A stretch of 64,000 nucleotides of DNA from Gemmatimonadota bacterium (GTDB lineage: Bacteria > Gemmatimonadota > Gemmatimonadetes > Longimicrobiales > Gaopeijiaceae): assembly GCA_030827315.1 (NCBI GenBank), contig JAURER010000011.1, positions 1 through 64,000 of the forward strand, written 5' to 3'. Shown here piece by piece: positions 43,971 to 54,200 of the stretch. The notes beneath the pieces are model-generated. The model did not search any database and was not told the origin of the DNA. It saw nothing but the letters and a program-made list of their open reading frames with translations. Both the position numbers and the translations under genes were made by a program. The first letter of the stretch is position 1. Each line of letters begins with the position of its first letter.

Positions 43971-44786
43971 TTGCTGCCAGTGCTTCTGCTCCTGACGCTC
44001 ACGGTCGTGCCGCTGTCGGCGCAGGAACTCCGCCTGCCTGCGCGACCTGCGGATGCGCCCGGGGGCTCGGAGATCGTTCGCGCCGTCCGGTCGATGGAGC
44101 AGGCCGAGCGGGAGGCCCGGATCTACGCCGAGGTCGCTCGCGGGAACGTGCCGTCGTGGCTGCGAACGCTCAAGCCCGTGCGGATGGCCCGCCCCGGGCG
44201 TGAGGGCCCGCGCACGGTCGTCGTCCACGTGGCGCCGGACTACCTCGCCGTCGGGTCGGACGACGACTACTTCCGGGTTCCCCTGACCCCCGCCACCGCA
44301 CAGCGGTTGGCGGACCTCACCGGCACGTCACTCCCCACGCCGGCGATTGTCGACGCCATCTGGCGGGCGGCGGACGTTCGACTCGGGCCGGATTCCCTTC
44401 CGCCGGGACCCGCCATGACGACGCTGCCCGTCTTCGAGCGCCACGAGTGGATGGTGGAGGCGAGGCGGGCCGTTCACGAGGCTCCCGCGGGCGCGCTCGT
44501 GGCAGGACACCACAAGGACGTGGTCCTCACGGCGCGACTCGATACGCTCCCCGACCGCGTTGCGATCTACGGGTGGCACCGGCCCGACGGGCGACCCATC
44601 CAGCCGCTCTACACGGGCCACGAGGTCGACTGGGTCGACTACAGCCACGGCGTCCGGCTCGTGTGGCGCACGGTCCGGGTCGACGGCACGGCGCTGGATC
44701 TGCTCGACCTCCTGGCAGATTCTGACCTTGCCGGCCTGGTGAGCGACGAGGGGGTGGTCGGGCGGCGGCGGTACGGCGGCGGTTGA
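43971..44786 (+). CDS. Secreted hypothetical protein
   Basis: A 271-residue protein with a TTG start and a signal peptide (LLLLTLTVVPLSAQ). It lies 13 nt after the PAP2 gene and is likely co-transcribed. The mature part includes VVVHVAPDYLAVGSDDDY and a C-terminal VAIYGWHRPDG...PLYTGHEVDWVDYSHGVRLV segment. I recognise the latter pattern in other secreted hypothetical proteins, but not a function. No catalytic motif is clear; a conserved His-rich end (GHHKD and YSHG) might bind metal. Confidence 0.7.
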   Translation: MLPVLLLLTLTVVPLSAQELRLPARPADAPGGSEIVRAVRSMEQAEREARIYAEVARGNVPSWLRTLKPVRMARPGREGPRTVVVHVAPDYLAVGSDDDYFRVPLTPATAQRLADLTGTSLPTPAIVDAIWRAADVRLGPDSLPPGPAMTTLPVFERHEWMVEARRAVHEAPAGALVAGHHKDVVLTARLDTLPDRVAIYGWHRPDGRPIQPLYTGHEVDWVDYSHGVRLVWRTVRVDGTALDLLDLLADSDLAGLVSDEGVVGRRRYGGG

Positions 44787-44868
44787 CGAGAGGAACTGCG
44801 GGGCCCGAGCGCGTATCTTCAATTGACGTGCGCGTTCGCGTCCCTTTCCCGAAAGACGGTGAGTCCAC

Positions 44869-45108
44869 TTGAACATCCGCGGCCTCAACTGCTTCTAGCA
44901 CGACTCCTCGGCATGTCTCCTCGAGGACGGAGCGCTCACCGTCGCGATCGAGGAAGAGCGTCTGACCCGTGAGAAGCACCCTTGACAGTTTCTTTACGGT
45001 GCGATCCGTCGCTGCCTCGAGGATCGCGGCCTTCAGCCCTCCGTCATCGACGCGATCGTGCTCTCGGTCAAGCCGGAGCCGGACTGGCAGAAGAAGATCG
45101 CCGACGTC
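44869..45108 (+). pseudogene. Decayed carbamoyltransferase (NodU/CmcH-type) N-terminal fragment
   Basis: The frame starting near 44869 reads NIRGLNCF, stop (TAG at 44896-44898), HDSSACLLEDGALTVAIEEERLTREKHP, stop (TGA at 44983-44985), QFLYGAIRRCLEDRGLQPSVIDAIVLSVKPEPDWQKKI, and then ends where the next gene's 3' end begins. Intact NodU-type O-carbamoyltransferases start with a GLNCFGHDSSACL-like sequence followed by EEERFTRxKH, so this is clearly the first ~80 residues of one. Two in-frame stops and the missing remainder show it is a remnant, perhaps of a polysaccharide-modification locus. The upstream 80 nt contain no promoter I can name. Confidence 0.75.
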
Positions 45109-45111
45109 GGG

Positions 45112-46287
45112 TCAGCTTCCGGTGCGGGGGGGCTCGCCGCGAAGCACGGATCGAAGGAACCTCTCGGCGGTGAAGCGTAGCCGATGGTGCTGGAGCTCGA
45201 GCCAGTGCACGGGCTCGCCCGGGTCGGTGAAGAACTTCTTGTAGCTCTCCTGCGCGTCGGGCAGAAGGTCGTAGTGCCGGACGCCGTTCGCCGCGAAGTG
45301 GCGAATCGCCTCGAAGTGGCAGACGTATCCCGGCCGTAGCGCGTTGTCTTCGGTGACCTCGAAGCCGGTCTGGTGCATGTAGACGGTGTCGCCGTACTGG
45401 TGCCCATACAGCACGCCGATGGGCCGACCCGCGCACGTGATCCGGAGCAGGCGGATCTGGTCGTGCGGGAAGCCACGGTCGATGACGTCCCTGTGGAAGG
45501 CTACCCACCGCGGATTGCCAAAGGAGCCGGGCAGGCCTGCCGCCTCCCAGCGCACCGTATGCAGCTCTTCCAGCTGGTCGAACATCCTGTGCGCCTCGTC
45601 GGGACTCGCGGCGACGTCGAGTCGAAGCTCGCCGAGTCGCTCGTAGGCCTTCAGGGACTGGCGCATCTGCTGTCGCGACTTGCGTTTGAGTCGCGCGAGA
45701 AGTCGATCCGTCTCGGCGCAGTCGGCATCGATGTCGAGCATCCAGTGAACGAACGTCTTCTCATGGCGAATCCCGAGCCCGGACCGAGCCTGAACCGCCG
45801 CCGACGCGTTCTTCGAGGCCAGCGACGATAAGAAGAGTTCGTCCCAGCGTTCCTCGAGAGTCTCGGCGGTCGTCACCAACTCGGCCCAGACTTCGTTCTC
45901 CAGTCCGGCTTCCGTGAGCAGGCCATTGTAGGCCATCACCATGTTGAAGCCGGCTGCGGGATATTCGTTGAGGTGCAGCTGACGGATCGGCATCCGGCCC
46001 TTGAGACGATGCCCCCGGTGGAGGGTCAGCAGCGCGGCGCCGACCGCGCGCCCCTCCTTCCGACACTCGAACAGCCAGACCCGCGTCGCCGGCACGACGA
46101 GGCGAAGCCAGCTGCCGATCCATGTCCACGAGAGGAAGAAGTGCGGGGCGCCGCGTGCCTCGAGCTCGCGCCATACGCGCTCGACGGCGTCCACCGACCC
46201 GACCCGGGTGATGGATGCCTCGAGAGGTGCGGACATGCCGGGACCGGCGTCGGTCACGGGCCTCTCGTGGCGGTGGTGCGAGGGCAT
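45112..46287 (-). CDS. GNAT/FemAB-like acyltransferase
   Basis: A 391-residue protein of the BioF2-like/FemAB acetyltransferase group often linked to exopolysaccharide or peptidoglycan modification. Typical segments are FFLSWTWIGSWL near residue 50, the basic LKRKSRQQMRQSLKAYERLGEL in the middle and GVLYGHQYGDTVYMHQTGF in the second GNAT-like domain, ending with a pattern like DLLPDAQESYKKFF. The start at 46287 is uncertain; an ATG at 46236 (MSAPLEA) also fits. It overlaps nothing but abuts the carbamoyltransferase remnant, so it may be the surviving part of a former polysaccharide cluster. Confidence 0.8.
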   Translation of the reverse strand: MPSHHRHERPVTDAGPGMSAPLEASITRVGSVDAVERVWRELEARGAPHFFLSWTWIGSWLRLVVPATRVWLFECRKEGRAVGAALLTLHRGHRLKGRMPIRQLHLNEYPAAGFNMVMAYNGLLTEAGLENEVWAELVTTAETLEERWDELFLSSLASKNASAAVQARSGLGIRHEKTFVHWMLDIDADCAETDRLLARLKRKSRQQMRQSLKAYERLGELRLDVAASPDEAHRMFDQLEELHTVRWEAAGLPGSFGNPRWVAFHRDVIDRGFPHDQIRLLRITCAGRPIGVLYGHQYGDTVYMHQTGFEVTEDNALRPGYVCHFEAIRHFAANGVRHYDLLPDAQESYKKFFTDPGEPVHWLELQHHRLRFTAERFLRSVLRGEPPRTGS

Positions 46288-46597
46288 CGGGTCAGCGTCG
46301 GCCTGTCGTACACGAATGATTCAGAGGACAATGCCCCGACCGGTGTCGCTGCGATCGGACCCGCACCGTAGGCTTCGTGCCGGGAGTCACAGCGCGAAGT
46401 CGACCAAGAACATCTCCCATGTTTCATGGCTCCCGAGGTACCGAGGTGCCTCAGATGCGATCAATCTAACATCGCGCTCCGCCCCGCCATGACGAGGGTG
46501 CGAGGCAGGCGCGGGAGCGGGCCGGGAGCGAGCGGCGGACGCAGGCGTCGCTCGGCCGGAGGAGCATCGCCGGCGCACCCGGCCACACCTCGACCGG
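46288..46597. other. 310-nt region without a supported gene
   Basis: No convincing ORF, tRNA or repeat. One short minus-strand frame gives the coding-looking tail RYLGSHETWEMFLVDFAL at about 46387-46440, but it joins no recognisable protein. The region probably holds the promoter of the GNAT-like gene and may include more debris of the carbamoyltransferase-containing locus. Confidence 0.4.
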
Positions 46598-47890
46598 TCA
46601 GTGCGGCCAGTTGCCGAACGGATCCTCGAGAGAAGGACTCTGGGGGGTGAACAGCTCCGCGCCGTCGTCGGTGACGTACATGCAGTCTTCGAGTCGCACG
46701 CCGAACTCACCCGGCACGTAGATGCCGGGCTCGTCGCTGAAGGTGTTGCCCTTCACCAGCGGGGTGCGGTTTCCCTTCACCAGGTACGGCCACTCGTGGC
46801 CGTCCATCCCGATGCCGTGGCCGACGCGGTGGGTGAAGTACGTGTACCCGGGGCCGTAACCGGCGTCCTCGATCACCTTGCGCGCGGCTGCGTCCACGTC
46901 CTCCGGCAGGACTCCGGGGCGGGTGGCACGGTGGGCCGCGGTCTGGGCCTCGAGCTCGATGTCGAAGCGTTCCTTCATGATGTCCGTGGGCTGCCCGAGC
47001 ACGAAGGTCCGGCTCATGTCGGACCGGTAGCCCTCGACGCCGCAGCCGCCGTCGATGAGCAGGATGGTCCCCTCGCGGATGATCTGCGGGGTTATGGAGC
47101 CGTGCGGCAGGGCAGACCATTCCCCGGTCTGGACGCTGGCCGAGCCGGAGAAGCCGAGACGCTGGTGCGCCTGGCTGATCAGGCGCCCGACGTCACCCTG
47201 GGTCATCCCTTCCTCCATGGCGAGATAGGCGGCCTTGTAGGCGGTGAGCGTGACTTCGTTGGCGAGCTTCATGAGCTCGAGCTCGTGCTCGTCCTTCACG
47301 CCCCGGCATCCGGCCGTGACGGGCGTGGCGTCCACCACCTCGATCGCGGGGGCTGCGAGAGCGATCCCGTTGCTGAAGCGGAACTGCATCGTCTCCTCGG
47401 CACCGAGCCGGCCCGTCGTGATGCCGCGGTCGCGGAGTCCCTGCGTCACGCGCTCGTAGGGGCTCTCGTGCTCTTCCCAGGTGTAGACCTGCGAGCCCGC
47501 GAGCGGACCGAGCGCGAGTTGCTCGCGCGCGCGGTCCTCCTCGAACGCCGGACAGACGACGAACGCGTCACCCTGGACCGGCACGACCACCGTGAAGAGC
47601 CGTTCGCTGCCCCCCCACCGGACGTTGGTGAAGTACACCATCGACGTGCCCCCGCACATGGCCAGCGCGCTCAGTCCCTGGTCGCGCATGAGACGTCTGG
47701 CGTTCTCCACCCGCCCCGCGCGCTCCTCCGTCGTGATGGGGGTGGCCCGGTCGGCCCAGGAGGTGAGGCGCGCGATGGACTCGGGGAGTGCCTGATCCTG
47801 CGCCTCGGCCTGCGCGCCCTCGCATCCGCTAAGGGTCATGCCGGCGGCGGCGGCGGTCGAGGCGCCGAGGAAGTGACGTCGCGAGATCAT
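46598..47890 (-). CDS. Tat-exported M24 family Xaa-Pro peptidase
   Basis: A 430-residue metallopeptidase of the M24 (pita-bread) fold. The N-terminus carries a Tat motif (RRHFLG), a hydrophobic core and a lipobox LSGC, so it is probably a lipoprotein exported folded. Five metal ligands are evident: two Asp in LLIDGGCGVEGYRSDMS, His in HRVGHGIGMD, Glu in FSDEPGIY and Glu in VRLEDCMYV. It probably removes residues next to proline or cleaves small peptides. The ATG at 47890 follows a GGAG element. A second M24 peptidase lies at 60352-61707. Confidence 0.9.
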   Translation of the reverse strand: MISRRHFLGASTAAAAGMTLSGCEGAQAEAQDQALPESIARLTSWADRATPITTEERAGRVENARRLMRDQGLSALAMCGGTSMVYFTNVRWGGSERLFTVVVPVQGDAFVVCPAFEEDRAREQLALGPLAGSQVYTWEEHESPYERVTQGLRDRGITTGRLGAEETMQFRFSNGIALAAPAIEVVDATPVTAGCRGVKDEHELELMKLANEVTLTAYKAAYLAMEEGMTQGDVGRLISQAHQRLGFSGSASVQTGEWSALPHGSITPQIIREGTILLIDGGCGVEGYRSDMSRTFVLGQPTDIMKERFDIELEAQTAAHRATRPGVLPEDVDAAARKVIEDAGYGPGYTYFTHRVGHGIGMDGHEWPYLVKGNRTPLVKGNTFSDEPGIYVPGEFGVRLEDCMYVTDDGAELFTPQSPSLEDPFGNWPH

Positions 47891-48021
47891 GGGTCGGTCT
47901 CCGTGGAGCGCAGGCTGCATGAGTCGGCCCGGGGGCCGGGTCTGAGGCCGCCATGATACGATGCGGGCACGTCGGCCACCACCGGAGGTCACAGGAGCCG
48001 GTCCGGAGAGTAAGTTAGGCC

Positions 48022-49818
48022 GTGGAAGACTCCTTCGTGATCGGACTGGTCTCCGTCGCCGTCCTCGGCGGCGCGGCGCAGTGGCTCGGGTGGCGACTCG
48101 GGCTGCCGGCCATTCTTCTGCTGCTCCTGTTCGGGCTGGCGGCGGGCCCCGACGGCCTGGGGCTCGTGCCGACCGAGGAGATGTTCGGCGATCTCCTCGG
48201 CCCGTTCGTGGCCCTGGCGGTCGCCATCGTCCTCTTCGAGGGTGCGCTCACGCTTCAGCTGCCCGAGCTCGGAGACTCCGGGGGGGTCGTCGCCAGGCTC
48301 GTGACCCTCGGCGCGGCGGTGACGTGGGGGCTCGGGTCCCTGGGCGCCCGCTACCTCCTCGACCTTTCCTGGTCTCTCGCCATCCTCGTGGGTGCGATCC
48401 TGATCGTGACCGGGCCGACGGTCGTGATTCCGCTTCTCCGGCAGATCCGCCCGGTGGGCCCGGGCGGGGTCGTGCTCAAGTGGGAGGGGATCCTGATCGA
48501 CCCCGTCGGCGCGGTCCTGGCCGTACTCGTCTTCGAGGCGCTCATCGGCGGAGGCTCGCTGGACGCCATGGGTGGGATCGGACGGACGATCGTGGCCGGC
48601 GCGGTGTTCGGCGCCGGACCGGCGTGGATCCTCGTCGTCTGCCTGTCCCGCTTCTGGATCCCCGATCACCTCCACAACCTGGCCGCGCTCGCGCTGGCCC
48701 TCGCCGGATACGCGCTCGCCAACGTGATCCAGCACGAGGCCGGGCTCCTGGCGGTCACGGTGATGGGCGTCGTGCTCGCCAACCAGCGACGCGTGGACAT
48801 CCGGCACATCACGGAATTCAAGGAGAACCTCCAGGTTCTCCTGATCTCGGTCCTGTTCATCGTGCTGGCCGCCCGCATCGAGTGGTCGGATCTGCAGGCC
48901 CTCGGGGCGCCCGAGTTCGTCTTCCTGGGCCTGCTCGTCCTCGTGGTGCGCCCGCTCAGCGTCGCAGCGTGCACCGTCGGCACTGGCCTCTCCATGAGGG
49001 ACCGCGTGCTCGTGGCCGTCATGGCTCCGCGCGGCGTGGTCGCCGCCGCCGTGACCGCGGTTTTCGCGGTTCGTCTCGAGGACGCCGGGTTCGAGGGAGC
49101 CGAACGGCTGGTCCCCATCGTCTTCCTGATCATCGCCGGGACCGTGACGATCTACGGCCTCCTCGGTCGCCCGCTGGCCATCCGCATGGGCCTCGCGGAG
49201 CGGACGCCGAATGGTGTGATCATCATCGGAGCCCACGCGCCGGGAAGGTCGCTGGCCGCGGCGCTTCGCGATCTGGGGGTGTCGGTGCTGGTGGTGGACA
49301 CGAACGTCGCGCTCATCCGCGCGGCGCGCATGGAGGGCCTGCGGGCGTACCATGGCAGCGTGCTCAGCGACCAGGCCGACTACGCGCTCGAGCTGCCCGG
49401 GATTGGCAAGCTGTTCGCCATGACGGCCAACGACGAGGTCAACGCACTGTCCGCGCTCCACTTCGTCCATCTCTTTGGCCGCCAGAACCTCTTCCAGCTG
49501 GCCCCGAGCTCCCGGCCCAGGGAGGGAGCATCGAAGCTCGGGAGTGAGATGCGCGCGCGAGTGCTCTTCGGGCGGGACGTCACCATCGAGGAGCTCCGTC
49601 GCCGCTACGCCGAAGGACAGCGCCCGAAGGCGACGCACCTGACGGAGCGGTTCGGATTCCGAGCGTGGCGCGAGCAGCATGGTGAAGAGGCGCTCCCCCT
49701 GCTCACCGTTTCGGAGGACGGAGCGGTGACGGTGGGCACCGTGGACAAACCCCTCGATCCCCGTCCGGGCGACACGCTTCTGGCGATCACCCGGTCCGAC
49801 GCGACCCGAGCCTCCTGA
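48022..49818 (+). CDS. CPA1-type Na+/H+ antiporter with TrkA-N domain
   Basis: A 598-residue protein with about 12-13 membrane helices of the CPA1/NhaP family, with ILIVTGPTVVIPLLRQI and the helix EGILIDPVGAVLAV (ion-binding acidic residue). The C-terminal cytoplasmic part begins with a Rossmann-type TrkA-N nucleotide-binding domain (GVIIIGAHAPGRSLAAAL followed by VLVVDTN) and a further regulatory region. It should exchange sodium or potassium for protons across the inner membrane, gated by nucleotide binding. The start is a GTG. It is divergent from the M24 peptidase gene. Confidence 0.88.
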   Translation: MEDSFVIGLVSVAVLGGAAQWLGWRLGLPAILLLLLFGLAAGPDGLGLVPTEEMFGDLLGPFVALAVAIVLFEGALTLQLPELGDSGGVVARLVTLGAAVTWGLGSLGARYLLDLSWSLAILVGAILIVTGPTVVIPLLRQIRPVGPGGVVLKWEGILIDPVGAVLAVLVFEALIGGGSLDAMGGIGRTIVAGAVFGAGPAWILVVCLSRFWIPDHLHNLAALALALAGYALANVIQHEAGLLAVTVMGVVLANQRRVDIRHITEFKENLQVLLISVLFIVLAARIEWSDLQALGAPEFVFLGLLVLVVRPLSVAACTVGTGLSMRDRVLVAVMAPRGVVAAAVTAVFAVRLEDAGFEGAERLVPIVFLIIAGTVTIYGLLGRPLAIRMGLAERTPNGVIIIGAHAPGRSLAAALRDLGVSVLVVDTNVALIRAARMEGLRAYHGSVLSDQADYALELPGIGKLFAMTANDEVNALSALHFVHLFGRQNLFQLAPSSRPREGASKLGSEMRARVLFGRDVTIEELRRRYAEGQRPKATHLTERFGFRAWREQHGEEALPLLTVSEDGAVTVGTVDKPLDPRPGDTLLAITRSDATRAS

Positions 49819-49943
49819 TCGCGGAACCGGGGAGGGAGGAGCCTGGTCGGCGGCGAATCACACGGATCGATGCGATCGCTGAGCTGCGGGCTCTGGAGCC
49901 GGCGTGGACGGCGCTCTTCGCGGCGGGTGCGGGTGCCCATCTC

Positions 49944-50186
49944 ATGAACTCCTGGCCCCTCCTTTTCGCCTCCGCCTCGGCATTGTGGCGCGACTGCGAC
50001 TGGCTGACCGAAGAGGGGTGGCAAGCCGTGCGCACGTCGGCCCACCAGGCGGGCCTCCGGTGCATGTGGGGACCCGCCGGCTACGGGTACGCGCGGGACG
50101 CGTGGTTCGACAGCTGGCGGCCCCGCCGTGTTCCGTTCACGCAGGTGCGGGTCTTCAGCGACGCGCCCGCAGGTCGGGGACGCTAA
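49944..50186 (+). CDS. Short hypothetical ORF, probably part of a broken gene
   Basis: An 80-residue ORF in a frame with strong G/C third-position bias. The same frame is open upstream of the ATG and reads RITRIDAIAELRALEPAW, resembling the N-terminus of FemAB/GNAT proteins. After the TAA at 50184 the frame continues with coding-like codons to a TGA at 50271 (LQGELRRHLTAHGQEEADPEIRYL). The whole 49818-50273 stretch may therefore be a decayed or interrupted gene rather than a short protein. I do not recognise its C-terminal half (WGPAGYGYARDAWF). Confidence 0.4.
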   Translation: MNSWPLLFASASALWRDCDWLTEEGWQAVRTSAHQAGLRCMWGPAGYGYARDAWFDSWRPRRVPFTQVRVFSDAPAGRGR

Positions 50187-50263
50187 GGCCCGAGCCGGCT
50201 GCAGGGCGAGCTGAGACGCCACCTGACGGCCCACGGACAGGAAGAGGCCGACCCGGAGATACG

Positions 50264-51265
50264 CTACCTGTGACTGGCCGGACCGTCGGGTTCCGGCAGA
50301 CGTAGATCCGCGTCCCCCAGCACGATCGGCGAGTTCAGGCCCACGCGCACCTTGCCCACGCGTGGCTCCACTTCGCGCATCGATCCGTGGAGACGATCGA
50401 GTGCCAGCTCGATTTCCGACGTACGGAGGTCACGACGCAGTTCAAGGTCGACCTCCACGGCGATATCGACGCTGCCCGAGAAGGTCGCCGTGAGCGCGTT
50501 GACGGCCTCGACCTCCGGCAGGGCGAGGGCGGCGTCCCGGAGCCGCTCTCGGACGTCGTCCGGCACGGGGCGGCCGGTGATGAAGTGGTGCATCTGGGTC
50601 ACGAGCACGACCCCGAACGCCATCATCATCGTTGCGATGGCGATGGCGCCGAGGGCGTCGAAGAGGGGCACTGATCCGAAGGCGCCGTACAGAAGGAGCG
50701 AAAGGAGTCCCACGACCGCAGAGGCGGTGCCGAGGCCGTCCTGCAGGAACGCCGTCTTCACCAGGGGCTGCCCCTCGTCGCGAAAGGCACGGCGGAGCGG
50801 GAGGCCGGTGGCACGGAGGCGCCGGACGCTCTGCGACACTGCGTATCCGTTGGTGGTCACGGAGATCACGAGGATGACGAGAGCGAGCAGTGGCCGCTCG
50901 AGGAGCTCGGGCCGCACGAGCTGTGCATGCCCGCGCCAGAAGGAGAGGCCGCTTCCCACCACGAGCATCACGAGGGCGGACAGGAGCGCCCAGAAGAACA
51001 CCTCGCGCGTATGGCCCGAGGGGTAACGACGATCATTCGGCAACCGGGAGCGGCGCTCGCCGATCACGAGGAGCACGGAGCCGATCGCGTCCGCGATGCC
51101 CTGGGCCATCTCGGCGAAGATCACCGCACTGCCCGTGAGGGCGGCGACCACCGCGTTGGACGCGATGTCGAACAGGTCCACAGCGAGGGACACGGCCACG
51201 ACACGACGGGTCGAGGGCACCGGCGCGGGATTTGCGAAATGGGTGCTGCGTCGCGTAACGCCCAT
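50264..51265 (-). CDS. Cation diffusion facilitator (CDF) metal transporter
   Basis: A 333-residue CDF-family metal/proton antiporter. Six membrane segments are visible, with acidic/His sites in AEMAQGIADAIGS (helix 2) and AFLQDGLGTASAVVG (helix 5). The first metal-binding position is unusual: the helix 2 motif lacks the HxxxD/DxxxD pattern and has E and D in its place. The cytoplasmic C-terminal dimerisation domain ends around residue 300. It probably exports Zn2+, Fe2+ or a similar divalent cation. It lies downstream of the large ATPase-like gene on the same strand with a 31-nt gap. Confidence 0.85.
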   Translation of the reverse strand: MGVTRRSTHFANPAPVPSTRRVVAVSLAVDLFDIASNAVVAALTGSAVIFAEMAQGIADAIGSVLLVIGERRSRLPNDRRYPSGHTREVFFWALLSALVMLVVGSGLSFWRGHAQLVRPELLERPLLALVILVISVTTNGYAVSQSVRRLRATGLPLRRAFRDEGQPLVKTAFLQDGLGTASAVVGLLSLLLYGAFGSVPLFDALGAIAIATMMMAFGVVLVTQMHHFITGRPVPDDVRERLRDAALALPEVEAVNALTATFSGSVDIAVEVDLELRRDLRTSEIELALDRLHGSMREVEPRVGKVRVGLNSPIVLGDADLRLPEPDGPASHR

Positions 51266-51296
51266 CTATGAATCTCGCCGCCTCGGCGTCGAGGGC

Positions 51297-54200
51297 CTAG
51301 TGGACGATGTTTCGTCCCCTCAGGTGCGCGGTGACCGCCCCGACCAGCACCGGGCGTACCCGGTAGCGCAGCCGCTCCTCGACTTCGGACCTCGAGAAGA
51401 GATCGACGCCCTTCGACGGCAGCGCTTCGATCAGGTGACGATTCCCGAGAGATTCGAAGATCTGGTAGCTCTCGTGGTGCGGCATACGGAAGATCCGGTC
51501 GTGCTCGTCGATCGTCAGGGTACGGTGCTCGAGGAAGGCCTTGAGCGTGAAGTTCTGTGCGAGGCTGAGCGATTCCAGGATCGAGAAGTCGGGGCGTGTG
51601 GGCGGGTCCATCCATACGCCGTCCGACCGCTCGAAGTCCGCCGCCGCGAGCCACTGGTACAGCGCCAGGCCGAGGTGCCCCGCCGAGGTGCGTGTAAGCT
51701 GGTCGAAAAAGTCCGTCTCCAGCAGCGCCTGGTACGCAGCGGGGTCACGCATGCGCTTCAGCCGGTGCCTGAGCAGCTTGCGACCGGTCGCAGGCTCGAC
51801 ATAGCTGACCGGAAGCCCGCTGCGGCGATGCCGTGTCGTGATCGCGGCGCGCAGCGCCGCCGGCCCGAGGGGGGCGAGCTCGAGGACGTCGATCTGCGAC
51901 ACCGCCGTCGGCTCGGAGGCCGAGATGATCTGCCAGGCCGAACTCGTGACGCCCCCGATCCAGAAAATCCGGGGCTCCGTCTCGGCCATGAGCGTGAGGA
52001 GGCGCTCGACGAGGTCCGTGCCGTTGGGGACACGCAGGTACAGGTGCTCGAGATTGTCCAGCGCGCACGCGTCCGGCAGCGACCCCTGCGGCGCCGCGAA
52101 GATCGCGCGCGCCAGTTCGTCGATGGTCACCACCCGGGGTAGCTCGAGCTGGCCCGCGAGCCAGACCGCCAGTTCGGCTTCGTCTCGAACCCGGCCGTCC
52201 AGGCTCAGATAGCGTGACGTGCCTCCGATGTCCTTCACGGAGTCGATCAGCACGCGGATGAAGCTGGTGATCCCGCTGCCGGGGCGTCCCTGGACGATGA
52301 GCGGAACACCGTCCTCCTGGCGCCACCGCCCCCAGCGGGCACGCGCGGCCGTGAGCTGCGCCTCTCGTCCGGCCAGCAGCGACGCATCCGAGAGCGGCTC
52401 CGGGCTGAAGAGACGCTGATAGACGAGAGGAAGACGGTCGGAGAGCGCCGTGCGGTTGCCCAGCTCCCTCATGGAGCGCGCGGACGCCTCCTCGTGAACA
52501 GGGGCGCCCGCCACGATCGCGGTGCCCCGGCGCAGCAGGTGGGCCACCAGACCCCGCAGCCAGACGACTCTTCGCGCGAGGTGCCGGTACGCGTGGTCCA
52601 CGGGCGGGCCCCACCGCTCGTTGAGCCAGGCGCGGAACCTCGTGATGCGGGAGCGGGCGGCGAGCAGTCGCGCCTGCACCCGCCCGGCGGAGAGATGGTC
52701 GAACAGTCGACTCGATCCCGTGGCGAGCTCCGTGGCGAGCTGGATCTGACTCGCGCGGACGTGACCGAAGAGGGACCTTCGCGTCGCACGCAGGGACTCG
52801 GCCATGCTGCGCAGCGCTTCCCGGATCAGGGCGAGCGCTCGGCCCTCGGGGGTGTCGCTCGCGTCGTCGAGGGGCTCGTCGTCGTCGACCCCCTCGGCCA
52901 GCTCGCGCCGCGCGGCCTCGAACGCGAACGAGGCGACGCGGTCGAGCTCCTCGATGTCAGCCCGCGCTTCCTCGATCGACAGGACGACCCCCTGTGCAGA
53001 GCCACGGACCCGCTCGATGCGCAGCGCGTCGAACGCCTGCCCGGCGAGGTCCTGGAACGCCAGCGGACGGAGTTCGATTCGCCGTCTGGCGCTTCGCGGC
53101 CGAGCCTCGTCGGTGCGCAGCGTGATACTCCCCGGTGCCTGCCGTACGATCGCGACGAGCGTCTCCACGCCGGTATCGGCCGCGGCCGAGAGCGTTTCGA
53201 CGATCGCGTCGGATGCGGGAATCGCTTCCAGCGCCGGATGCAGAGCATGTCGTGCCTCGGTCTCGAGCTGCGCGATCCGCGCGAGAAGGTCGTCACGCTC
53301 CAGATCGGAGTCCGTCTGCGCGTGCAGGGCGTCGAGCTTCGCCGCGACATCGAGAAGCCGGTCGATGTCCCCGAGACACCGTTCGTGGACGCGCAAGACC
53401 AGGCGCTGCTGCACGGCGGTCGCACCGGCGAGAAGCGACAGAAGCCCTTGGTACAGCTTGAGGCGTCCCACCATCGCCCGCTCCGCGTCGTGGGCGCTGC
53501 GGAGCGCTCGCTCCGAGCGCCGGAGCCGCGGGAGCGCGGAGGGCGCGTCGCGGCCGCGGAGGACGAAGCTGCCGGCCACCGCGAGATCCGCCTCGAGCAT
53601 GGCCCCCGCCCGATGCGCGCCCGCGCGACCCTGCTCGGCGAGAGACGTGTGGGGTGCTGCATGCACGACTTCGTCGAGTGCCGCCGTGAGGGTGGTGGCG
53701 GCGCTTCGGACGAGCGTCCACGGATCTTCCTCCTCCGAGGCCTCCTCGCCCGCCGCGCGCCACGGTCCATCGACCAGCGCGGGACGGGGCACCTCGGCGC
53801 GTATGAGGGCCGGTAGCGCCTCATCGCTCCATTCGATCCAGATTCGCTCGAGCTCGGTGATCCATTCAGACCATGCGCCGAGGGCGGGAAGAAAGCCCTC
53901 GTCGATGCCGGGGCCGACGACGGCGTGAAGGTGCCGTGCCGCGACGAAGCGCAGCGGAAGGGGACGTGTCCTGCCCGCGCGCCTCGCCGAACTCACGAGG
54001 CGCGCGGCCGCCTTTCCGAGCCGGCGCGTACGGGTGTCCGTGTCGACCGCGGCGAGCGCTCCTTCCTGCCACGGCGCGTCGATCACGGTCGGAAGCTCGG
54101 CGGCGCGGCGTGTGGCCTCGGCGAGCGCGTCGGCCAGGGCACTGGCGGTGTGACTCGCCGGGCCCGCGTGCTCGAACACGTCGAGGAGCGGTTCGAGCAG

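Noticed and set aside
44983-44985. UGA in the carbamoyltransferase fragment as a second selenocysteine codon
   Set aside because: The same fragment also has a TAG, is truncated, and the UGA replaces no known cysteine; decay explains it.
46387-46710. 107-residue minus-strand ORF ending WEMFLVDFAL
   Set aside because: Only the tail looks coding; the N-terminal part overlaps the M24 gene in another frame and matches nothing.
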